Shown one piece after another: positions 1-5,442 of a stretch of DNA of 5,504 nt. Both the position numbers and the translations under genes were made by a program. The stretch is from a bacterium. Its GTDB lineage: Bacteria; Bacillota; Negativicutes; Acidaminococcales; Acidaminococcaceae. Below the pieces are notes generated by a model. It ran no database searches. It saw nothing but the letters and a program-made list of their open reading frames with translations, and was not told where the DNA came from. The DNA lies in contig SFRS01000061.1 of the NCBI GenBank assembly GCA_004562175.1, forward strand, positions 1 through 5,504. The letters are read 5' to 3'. Position 1 is the first letter of the stretch; each line of letters opens with the position of its first letter.

Positions 1-36
1 TCCAGTGCGTGGATTGCGGTTCTTTTCTTCTCAAAT

Positions 37-1251
37 TTAATAATGCACGGCGTTGTTGTTCAAGAGAGTAAAGCCTGCTGCCAGCAGCTTGGTCTTGATT
101 TCGTCGATTTGAGCTTGGTCGCGGGTCTCTAGCTCCAGCTTCAAATAGCAGCCGGTGATGGGCATGTTGACGTCGCTGCGGTTATGCTGCACGCCAACCA
201 CGTTGGCACCGCAGTTGCTGACAATTTCGCTGACCTGGCGCAGCTGTCCCGGACGGTCGTCCAATACGATAACAAGGTCCGCCTTGCGACCGGTGGTGAT
301 TTGGCCACGGGTGATGACGCGGGAAAGAATATTCACGTCGATATTGCCGCCGGAAACCAGGCAAACAGTCTTCTTGCCCTTGAGTGGCAGCTTGTTGAAA
401 ATGGCAGCGGCCACAGGGGTTGCACCTGCGCCTTCGGCAATGAGCTTTTGCTTTTCAATCAAGCTCAAAATAGCAGTGGCGATTTCGTCCTCGCTGACGG
501 TGACAATATCGTCCACATATTTGCAAATCATTTCAAAGGTGTTCTCGCCCGGTGTCTTCACGGCAATGCCATCGGCAAAGGTGTTGACGCTGGACAGAGT
601 TTCATATTTCTTATCCCGGAAGGCATTATACATGCTGGCTGCACCTGCTGCCTGCACGCCATAAATCTTCACATCAGGGCGCAAGCTCTTGATGGCAAAG
701 GCCACACCGCTGATGAGACCGCCACCACCGATGGGCACGATAACTGCCTCCACATCGGGCAGCTGGTCGAGAATTTCCAGACCGATGCTGCCTTGGCCCG
801 CCATAACCAATTCGTCGTCATAGGGATGGATGAAGGTCATGCCGGTTTCCTCTTGTATCTGTACGGCACGGTCATGGGCTTCATCATAGGCACCGGGTAC
901 CAATTCTACTTGGGCACCCAAACGCTTGGTGTTTTCCACCTTCATAATGGGGGCGCCGTCGGGCATGCAAATGACGCTCTTGATCCCCATTTTCGTTGCA
1001 GCCAAGGCCACGCCCTGAGCATGGTTGCCGGCGCTGCAGGCGATAACTCCCTTGGCAGCTTCCTCCGGAGTCAGCTGGCTGATTTTGTAGTAGGCGCCTC
1101 TCAATTTAAAGCTGCCGGTTACCTGCAAATTTTCTGTCTTTAAATACAGGTCCAGGCCTTCGCACAGGTGCGGGGAGGCGATGAGGTCGGTTTTGCGCGC
1201 TACGCTTTTCAAGACGAAGGACGCATGATAAATTTTGTCAAGTGTGAGCAT
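37..1251 (-). CDS. ilvA: Threonine ammonia-lyase (threonine dehydratase), PLP-dependent, with C-terminal ACT domain
   Basis: The enzyme deaminates L-threonine (and usually L-serine) to 2-oxobutyrate in the cytoplasm, feeding isoleucine synthesis or threonine catabolism. The 404-residue protein shows the fold-type II PLP signature GSFKLRGA, with the Schiff-base lysine at K49. It also has SAGNHAQG at 73-80 and the phosphate-binding glycine loop GGGGL at 175-179. From about residue 325 to the end it looks like one ACT domain (DRPGQL start, alternating strands), the usual place for amino-acid control. Length and the single ACT domain fit the medium form of the family, not the long two-domain biosynthetic enzyme. 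An AAAAGGA ribosome site (complement of 1261-1267) lies about 9 nt before the ATG, supporting this start. It is transcribed alone, divergently from prmA. The catalytic assignment is secure. Whether its role is biosynthetic (ilvA) or catabolic (tdcB-like) cannot be told here, because no neighbouring ilv or tdc gene is visible. Confidence 0.95.
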   Translation of the reverse strand: MLTLDKIYHASFVLKSVARKTDLIASPHLCEGLDLYLKTENLQVTGSFKLRGAYYKISQLTPEEAAKGVIACSAGNHAQGVALAATKMGIKSVICMPDGAPIMKVENTKRLGAQVELVPGAYDEAHDRAVQIQEETGMTFIHPYDDELVMAGQGSIGLEILDQLPDVEAVIVPIGGGGLISGVAFAIKSLRPDVKIYGVQAAGAASMYNAFRDKKYETLSSVNTFADGIAVKTPGENTFEMICKYVDDIVTVSEDEIATAILSLIEKQKLIAEGAGATPVAAAIFNKLPLKGKKTVCLVSGGNIDVNILSRVITRGQITTGRKADLVIVLDDRPGQLRQVSEIVSNCGANVVGVQHNRSDVNMPITGCYLKLELETRDQAQIDEIKTKLLAAGFTLLNNNAVHY

Positions 1252-1297
1252 TACAACACTTCCTTTTTCCCTTATTTTAAAAACAATACATATTTAA

Positions 1298-1326
1298 AGT
1301 ATAAAGTTTATTTCTACTAACGTCAA
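1298..1326 (-). promoter_or_regulatory. Sigma-A/sigma-70 promoter for ilvA
   Basis: Read on the minus strand, TTGACG (complement of 1321-1326) is followed after exactly 17 bp by TATACT (complement of 1298-1303). Each box matches consensus at 5 of 6 positions. Transcription would start near 1291, giving a leader of about 40 nt before the ilvA ATG. The -35 box lies next to the palindrome at 1328-1346. Confidence 0.8.
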
Positions 1327-1327
1327 G

Positions 1328-1346
1328 AGAATATCACAGATATTCT
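1328..1346. promoter_or_regulatory. Perfect palindrome between divergent promoters, candidate operator
   Basis: AGAATATC-ACA-GATATTCT is a perfect 8-bp inverted repeat with a 3-bp spacer. It sits between the -35 box of the ilvA promoter (ends at 1326) and the putative -35 box of the prmA promoter (starts at 1346). It is therefore centred roughly 45 bp upstream of both predicted start sites. That symmetry and position fit a binding site for a dimeric transcription factor acting on one or both genes. The regulator is not in the window and I do not recognise the site as belonging to a named family. Confidence 0.5.
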
Positions 1347-1375
1347 ATACAATTCATAGCAGGATAGTGTATAAT
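1346..1375 (+). promoter_or_regulatory. Putative promoter for the prmA operon
   Basis: A perfect -10 box TATAAT lies at 1370-1375. The best -35 candidate is TATACA at 1346-1351 (4 of 6 consensus bases), with an 18-bp spacer. Transcription would begin near 1382. A second TATAAT at 1383-1388 has no good -35 partner. The start near 1382 leaves a leader of about 38 nt if prmA begins at 1420, and almost none if it began at the ATG at 1387. Confidence 0.55.
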
Positions 1376-1419
1376 AAGATGATATAATGTTGACTAGTGA
1401 AAGGAGCATGGAGATAGAG

Positions 1420-2355
1420 ATGGAGAATTGGATTGAAGTAAATGTGGCGGTGACTCACGAGGCAGTGGAGGTTGTGTCCGAAATCTTGACGGAGGCAGGC
1501 TCCAAGGGCGTGGCCATTGAGGACCCGCAGCTGATAAATGATTTGCGCAACAGCGGCACCTGGGAGCTGTGCGATATTCCGGAGCAGGAAAACACCGAGG
1601 TGGTGACCGTGAGTGGTTATTATGCGGACGATGACAAGCTCCAGGAGCGCTTGGCTCAAATTGAGGCGGGCCTATCCGCAGTGGAGGAGCGCATCGGGCA
1701 ATATCGCTTTGGCAATACCCGTTTTCGCAAGCTGTCCGAGCAGGATTGGGCCAACGAATGGAAGCAATATTTCCATGTGACCCATGTGGGCAAGAGCTTG
1801 GTCATCAAGCCTAGCTGGGAGGATTATACTCCCGCTGCAGGCGAGCACGTTATCGAAATCGACCCGGGCATGGCCTTCGGCACGGGCACCCATCACACCA
1901 CCAACATGATGATGGAGCGCTTGGAAAAGGTGATGCATCAGGATGCGCTGGTCTTCGATGTGGGCACCGGCAGCGGTATTTTGGCCATCGCAGCAGCGCT
2001 GTGTGGTGCCAAAGAGGTCAAGGCTGTGGATATTGACGGCGTGGCTGTGCGCGTAGCTCGCGAGAACGTGGCCAACAATCATTTGAGCGACAAGATTGAG
2101 GTGCGGGAGGGCGATTTGCTCCATGGCACCGAGGGGCAAGCGGATATTATTATTGCCAATATTATTGCGGATATTATTATTATGTTATTGCCCGATATTC
2201 CCGGCAAGCTGAAGGACGATGGCATTTTCCTCGCCAGTGGCATCATTGAGGAGCGCCGCGAGGATGTGGAGGCTGCGGCTGCGGAGCAGGGTCTTGCTGT
2301 AACTGCTATTGACCGCCGTGGCGGCTGGGTCGTAATGCAGTTTAGTAAAAAATAG
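1420..2355 (+). CDS. prmA: Ribosomal protein L11 methyltransferase
   Basis: This SAM-dependent enzyme methylates ribosomal protein L11 in the cytoplasm. From the ATG at 1420 it is 311 residues, the usual family length. It starts with the N-terminal substrate domain (MENWIEV, then an IEDP motif near residue 30). The family hallmark DPGMAFGTGTHHTT begins at residue 148, SAM motif I DVGTGSG at 180, and the catalytic-loop motif IIANI has N247. In-frame ATGs also lie at 1387 and 1408. I prefer 1420 because homology begins at MENW, because the predicted transcript starts near 1382, and because AAGGAG (1401-1406) lies only 1 nt before the 1408 ATG. Spacing from AAGGAG to 1420 is a long 13 nt, although a second GGAG at 1410-1413 is 6 nt away. 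It is the first gene of the plus-strand translation cluster. Confidence 0.95.
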   Translation: MENWIEVNVAVTHEAVEVVSEILTEAGSKGVAIEDPQLINDLRNSGTWELCDIPEQENTEVVTVSGYYADDDKLQERLAQIEAGLSAVEERIGQYRFGNTRFRKLSEQDWANEWKQYFHVTHVGKSLVIKPSWEDYTPAAGEHVIEIDPGMAFGTGTHHTTNMMMERLEKVMHQDALVFDVGTGSGILAIAAALCGAKEVKAVDIDGVAVRVARENVANNHLSDKIEVREGDLLHGTEGQADIIIANIIADIIIMLLPDIPGKLKDDGIFLASGIIEERREDVEAAAAEQGLAVTAIDRRGGWVVMQFSKK

Positions 2356-2356
2356 C

Positions 2357-2456
2357 GACTGCCCATAAGGCACTATCTGCTTCGTTGCGGCTCCTTGAAG
2401 TACTAATATGTACGTCTGCGTCGCCGCGCCTCGCATCTAGTACCTTCTGAACAGTC
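2357..2456. repeat. 100-bp near-palindromic intergenic element
   Basis: The element starts just after the prmA stop and ends 26 nt before rsmE. Its ends are GACTG (2357-2361) and CAGTC (2452-2456). Aligned to its own reverse complement, 18 of the first 24 positions match, with blocks GACTG, AAGG, ACTA and TGC. The centre (2397-2416) is again palindromic around two GTAC cores, and GCGGC blocks in between match with a one-base offset. It also contains an imperfect direct repeat, with halves starting CTGCTTCG and CTGCGTCG and both running to AGTAC. No open reading frame explains it. It fits a dispersed palindromic repeat (REP or MITE-like) or a structured intercistronic RNA. Copy number elsewhere in the genome cannot be seen. 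Confidence 0.65.
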
Positions 2457-2482
2457 CATATAAGAGGGCTGGTGTTTTATTT

Positions 2483-3226
2483 ATGCATAGATTTTTTGTT
2501 CCTCATCTATATAATGAGGAAATGTATATTGAGGGCGTGGATGCGCGGCACATCAGCAAGGTGCTGCGCATGCAGCCCGGCGCAAAGCTGCAAATCGTCA
2601 GCGACGACGGCGTGAGCGCGGTGGCGGAAATCACCGCCATCGACAGCGAACGCGTATCGGTGCGCTGTTTGGAAAAGCTGGCCGAAAGCCACGAGCCACG
2701 GGTGCAGCTGGTGCTGGCCCAAGGCTTGGCCAAGGGCGAGAAGATGGACTTCATCATCCAAAAGGCCGTGGAGATGGGTGCTTACAGCGTCATACCCGTG
2801 GCCATGGAGCACAGCGTGGTGCGTCTGGACGGCGCCAAGGCTGCCAAAAAGGTGGAGCGCTGGCAAAAGATTGCCGAAAGTGCGGCGAAGCAAAGCAAGC
2901 GGGATATTATTCCTGAGGTGCAGGCCGTGCAGTCCATGAGCGAGATGTTGGCCAACTGCACTTGTACAACGAAGATTATTGCCTACGAGTGCGAGGACAG
3001 GCTGAGCCTGAAAGCCGCGCTGCGCGCGGCGGAGGCCGCCGGCGGCATCAGCCAGCTTTTGCTCATCATCGGCCCGGAGGGCGGCATCAGCGAAAGCGAG
3101 CTGGACGAGGCGCGCCAGGCGGGGGCTGTGCCCGTGAGCCTGGGGCGGCGCATTTTGCGGGCCGAAACGGCGGGCCTTGTGGCCATGAGTGCCATTTTTT
3201 ACGAAACAGGAGATTTAGGAGACTGA
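2483..3226 (+). CDS. rsmE: 16S rRNA (uracil(1498)-N(3))-methyltransferase
   Basis: RsmE methylates N3 of U1498 in helix 44 of 16S rRNA in the 30S subunit. The 247-residue protein has the normal length. Its N-terminal PUA-like RNA-binding domain begins MHRFFV, followed by HISKVLRM. The C-terminal SPOUT (trefoil-knot) domain shows GEKMDFIIQKAVEMG (residues 85-99), GPEGG at 197-201 and LGRRILRAETA at 220-230, which form the SAM-binding knot. The ATG at 2483 matches the family start. The ribosome site is weak: AGAGGG at 2463-2468 is 14 nt away. Codons around 3010-3055 are very GC-rich and encode an Ala-rich stretch. The gene follows prmA after the 100-bp palindrome and is coupled to mtaB, with only 6 nt between stop and start. 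Confidence 0.95.
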   Translation: MHRFFVPHLYNEEMYIEGVDARHISKVLRMQPGAKLQIVSDDGVSAVAEITAIDSERVSVRCLEKLAESHEPRVQLVLAQGLAKGEKMDFIIQKAVEMGAYSVIPVAMEHSVVRLDGAKAAKKVERWQKIAESAAKQSKRDIIPEVQAVQSMSEMLANCTCTTKIIAYECEDRLSLKAALRAAEAAGGISQLLLIIGPEGGISESELDEARQAGAVPVSLGRRILRAETAGLVAMSAIFYETGDLGD

Positions 3227-3232
3227 GCATCA

Positions 3233-4546
3233 ATGAAGAAAATTGCCTTTTATACCCTGGGCTGCAAGGTGAACCAGGCTGATACGGCCAGCATGGAGGG
3301 GATTTTTCGCCAGGCTGGCTACGAGGTGGTGGACTTTGGCAGTCAAGCGGATATTTATCTCATCAATACCTGCGTGGTGACCAACACGGGCCAGCGCAAA
3401 TCTCGCCAGATTATTAATCGGGCGGTGCGCCACAACCCCCTGTCCCTCATTGTAGTGACGGGCTGTTATCCCCAAACGGCGCCGGAGGAGGTGCGCGCCA
3501 TTGCCGGTGTGGATGTGATCATCGGTAACCAAGAACGGGGTCGCATCGTGGAGCTGGTGGAGCAGGCCTTGGAGAATAAGCAGACGGAAATCTTGGACAA
3601 TGTGCAGAAGATGACCGTGGACACCAAGTTCGAGGAGCTGGGCGTAGGCACGGAAACGGACAAAACCCGTGCTTTCCTGAAAATTCAAGAGGGCTGCAAC
3701 CAATACTGCACCTACTGCATCATTCCCTACGCCCGCGGACCCCTGCGCAGTCGCAGCTTAGAGAGCATCCGTACGGAGGTAGCCAAGCTTGTGGCTGCAG
3801 GCTACAAAGAGGTCGTGCTCATCGGCATTCACTTAGGCTGCTACGGCAAAGAGCTGGCCAAGGAGGGTTTGCACGTGACTTTATACGACGCCGTGCAGGC
3901 GGCTTTGAGTGTGGAAGGACTGTGCCGTGTGCGTTTGGGCAGCTTGGAGTCCGTGGAGGTGGAGCCTCGCCTTTTGGAGCTCATGGCCACGGAGCCTCGT
4001 TTGTGCAAGCATCTGCATTTGCCTTTGCAAAGCGGCTGCGACAAGATTTTGCAGGCCATGCATCGACCCTATGACACGGCGCGCTTCACCGAACTCTTAG
4101 AGCAGATTCGTGCACAGGTGCCCGATGTGGGCATCACCACGGATGTAATCGTGGGCTTCCCCGGTGAGACGGAGGAGGATTTTCAAACCACCCTGCATTT
4201 CGCGGAAAAGTGTGGCTTTGCCAAGATGCATATTTTCCCCTATTCTAAGCGCAAGGGTACGCCGGCGGAGAAGTTGCCGAACCAAGTGGATGAAGCGGTG
4301 AAGAGCGAGCGTGCGGCGCGTTTGGCAGCGGTGGATGAGAAGCTGCACCATGCTATGCTGGAGTCCATGGTGGGCAAGGTTGTGGAGGTATTGTTCGAGC
4401 AGCCTGTGGACGCAGCCCATATGGAGGGCCTTTGTGGGCCGTATTTGCGCGTTGTTGTGCCGGGGACGGAAGAACTTGCCAACACTATTGCCCAAGTGAA
4501 GATTACTGGCATAGTTGACGACTGGCTTGAAGGGGAAATAGTATAG
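3233..4546 (+). CDS. mtaB: tRNA (N6-threonylcarbamoyladenosine(37)-C2)-methylthiotransferase
   Basis: MtaB is a radical-SAM enzyme that converts t6A37 to ms2t6A37 in ANN-decoding tRNAs, using two [4Fe-4S] clusters. The 437-residue protein shows the three parts of the methylthiotransferase family in order. The N-terminal MTTase domain has cluster cysteines C11 (LGCKVNQ), C47 (NTCVVT) and C78 (TGCYPQT). The radical-SAM core has C155, C159 and C162 (CNQYCTYC). A C-terminal TRAM-like RNA-binding region starts near residue 375. The LGCKVNQAD and IIPYARG signatures point to MtaB rather than MiaB or RimO. AGGAG at 3217-3221, inside the end of rsmE, is 11 nt from the ATG, so the two genes are probably co-translated. 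No obvious terminator follows; a 437-bp gap does. Confidence 0.95.
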   Translation: MKKIAFYTLGCKVNQADTASMEGIFRQAGYEVVDFGSQADIYLINTCVVTNTGQRKSRQIINRAVRHNPLSLIVVTGCYPQTAPEEVRAIAGVDVIIGNQERGRIVELVEQALENKQTEILDNVQKMTVDTKFEELGVGTETDKTRAFLKIQEGCNQYCTYCIIPYARGPLRSRSLESIRTEVAKLVAAGYKEVVLIGIHLGCYGKELAKEGLHVTLYDAVQAALSVEGLCRVRLGSLESVEVEPRLLELMATEPRLCKHLHLPLQSGCDKILQAMHRPYDTARFTELLEQIRAQVPDVGITTDVIVGFPGETEEDFQTTLHFAEKCGFAKMHIFPYSKRKGTPAEKLPNQVDEAVKSERAARLAAVDEKLHHAMLESMVGKVVEVLFEQPVDAAHMEGLCGPYLRVVVPGTEELANTIAQVKITGIVDDWLEGEIV

Positions 4547-4555
4547 TAAACGCTC

Positions 4556-4874
4556 CAAGTGGTACCTATGACGTGCACGGATTTGATGACTAGACTATTA
4601 CCAAAATTAAATTAGCTTGTAACTTAAATGGTTTAGGTAGTACGACAAAAGTAAATTGGCAGAAAGTGTGTACCCATGACGTGCGTTAACGGAACGTATT
4701 TCGGCCGCGGAAGAACCACGATGATGGCACGAAAAAAGCTAGCAACGGACAGGCTCCTTCGTCCGCGAACCGCCTCGCCACGCTACAGCAGGTTTTTCTC
4801 TTGACGGATTAAGCGGTCTATGTGGGCTTGCTAATCTAGAAAACGGAATCCGTGCACGGCATGGGTACCACTTG
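4556..4874. repeat. 319-bp non-coding element bounded by 28-bp inverted repeats
   Basis: The left arm (4556-4583) begins CAAGTGGTACC and ends GTGCACGGATT. The right arm (4847-4874) is its reverse complement with 26 of 28 positions identical. Both arms carry GGTACC and GTGCAC palindromes. A third, direct-orientation copy lies inside at 4664-4684. I see no coding potential: every frame is broken by stops and no protein motif is recognisable. No direct target-site duplication is visible at the flanks (TAAACGCTC on the left, ATGCCATGA on the right). A small non-autonomous mobile element (MITE-like) or remnant inserted after mtaB is the simplest reading. A pair or cluster of regulatory or recombinase sites is an alternative. 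A short GTAAAC (4546-4551) and GTTTAC (4889-4894) pair outside the arms may be chance. Confidence 0.6.
4664..4684 (+). repeat. Internal third copy of the inverted-repeat arm
   Basis: AAGTGTGTACCCATGACGTGC repeats the left arm (from 4557) in direct orientation, with one inserted base (TGTG for TG) and one C/T change. At that changed position it agrees with the right arm. Similarity resumes weakly as ACGGA at 4689-4693 after a short insertion. It suggests an array of related sites rather than only two terminal ends. Confidence 0.5.
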
Positions 4875-4927
4875 ATGCCATGATGTTAGTTTACATAAAA
4901 ATTTTCTGTGCAATTAGCAGGATTTTA

Positions 4928-4966
4928 CGTCTTTTTCTAGAAGTAAGACAAGCTAGAAAAAGGACG
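4928..4966 (+). promoter_or_regulatory. Hairpin immediately upstream of the HIT-gene ribosome binding site
   Basis: CGTCTTTTTCTAG (4928-4940) pairs with CTAGAAAAAGGACG (4953-4966), giving 13 base pairs with one bulged G and a 12-nt loop. The stem ends 2 nt before the AGGAGGG ribosome site (4969-4975). No T-run follows on the plus strand, so it does not look like an intrinsic terminator. It could stabilise or protect a processed 5' end, or influence ribosome access. No convincing promoter was found between 4875 and 4927. Confidence 0.5.
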
Positions 4967-4983
4967 AGAGGAGGGACATGAAC

Positions 4984-5322
4984 ATGGCTGAGGATTGCAT
5001 TTTTTGCAGAATTATTAAGGGGGAAATTCCCTCTACCAAGGTATATGAAGACGACAAGATGATCGCGATTAACGACGTGGCCCCGGCGGCGCCCGTGCAC
5101 GTGCTGCTGCTCCCCAAGGAGCACACCGCCAATATCACCACTGCGGACCCTGAATTAGTTGCCTACATGCTGAGCAAAGTGAAGCTGATTGCTGAAAAAA
5201 CCGGTATTGCCGAAAAGGGCTTCCGCGTTGTCATCAACACCGGTGACGACGGTGGTCAAACCGTAAAGCATTTGCATATTCACATCATCGGCGGCAAAGT
5301 ATTGGGCTGGCCTCCGTGCTGA
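4984..5322 (+). CDS. hinT: HIT (histidine triad) family nucleotide-binding protein, HinT-like
   Basis: HinT-type proteins are small cytoplasmic purine-nucleotide hydrolases of the phosphoramidase class; the physiological substrate in this organism is unknown. The 112-residue protein starts with the family motif EDCIFCRII (CxxC at C5 and C8, often metal-binding in HinT homologues). It ends with the catalytic triad HLHIHI (H96, H98, H100) and the usual C-terminal GWPP. Two ATGs are possible, 4978 and 4984. The strong AGGAGGG site at 4969-4975 is 2 nt from the first and 8 nt from the second, so I chose 4984. The gene lies between a 437-bp gap and the rpsU promoter, whose -35 box begins 5 nt after its stop. 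A HIT gene beside rpsU is a common Bacillota arrangement. Confidence 0.93.
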   Translation: MAEDCIFCRIIKGEIPSTKVYEDDKMIAINDVAPAAPVHVLLLPKEHTANITTADPELVAYMLSKVKLIAEKTGIAEKGFRVVINTGDDGGQTVKHLHIHIIGGKVLGWPPC

Positions 5323-5327
5323 AAATC

Positions 5328-5356
5328 TTGACAAATGTTGTCTTTTCCTGTATAAT
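5328..5356 (+). promoter_or_regulatory. Consensus sigma-A promoter for rpsU
   Basis: TTGACA (5328-5333) and TATAAT (5351-5356) both match consensus perfectly, with the optimal 17-bp spacer. Transcription should start near 5363, giving a leader of about 80 nt. This makes rpsU strongly and independently transcribed rather than dependent on read-through from the HIT gene. Confidence 0.92.
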
Positions 5357-5362
5357 AGGTCA

Positions 5363-5442
5363 GTAAGTGTTTTTAGGTGGCAACACCTAATTACTTAATT
5401 TGCAGATACACTTCCCTAAGTGTGTGGAGGGAGGGAGAACAG
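5363..5442 (+). promoter_or_regulatory. Structured 5' leader of rpsU
   Basis: The predicted leader holds a perfect 7-bp hairpin, TTAGGTG-GCAA-CACCTAA (5373-5390), closed by a GNRA-type tetraloop. TAAGT (5364-5368) with ACTTA (5393-5397) extends it below an internal loop. A second hairpin, ACACTT-CCCT-AAGTGT (5408-5423), ends 2 nt before the long purine ribosome site GGAGGGAGGGAG (5426-5437). AAGTGT at 5365-5370 could instead pair with ACACTT at 5408-5413, which would break both hairpins. No U-run follows, so control at translation or RNA stability is more likely than termination. I do not recognise it as a named riboswitch or leader family. Confidence 0.55.

Noticed and set aside
184..1143. 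Long plus-strand open frame of 319 codons opposite ilvA
   Set aside because: It is an antisense shadow of a well-identified threonine ammonia-lyase, with no ribosome site or recognisable protein motif.
3010..3056. GC-rich self-complementary patch in rsmE
   Set aside because: It is fully explained by Ala/Arg/Gly codons of the RsmE frame (AALRAAEAAGG), and the reading frame is intact.
4556..4583. Resemblance of AAGTGGTACC to the T-box riboswitch core (GGTGGTACCGCG)
   Set aside because: The match is limited to the GTGGTACC word, the following bases are not CGCG, no specifier stem or terminator pair is visible, and the next gene is not an aminoacyl-tRNA synthetase or amino-acid gene.
4793..4800. 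T-run (GGTTTTTCTC) as an intrinsic terminator for mtaB
   Set aside because: No convincing GC-rich hairpin directly precedes it; the nearby CGGAC/GTCCG stem (4746-4765) lies almost 30 nt upstream.
4801..4835. TTGACG plus GCTAAT as a promoter for the HIT gene
   Set aside because: The spacing of 23 bp is too long and no better -10 box sits 16-18 bp away.
4546..4894. GTAAAC/GTTTAC pair as an outer extension of the 28-bp inverted repeat
   Set aside because: It is only 6 bp, with unequal distances from the arms (4 and 14 nt), so chance is likely.
5373..5390. GNRA hairpin before rpsU as a terminator of the HIT gene
   Set aside because: No T-run follows, and it lies downstream of the perfect rpsU promoter inside its leader.
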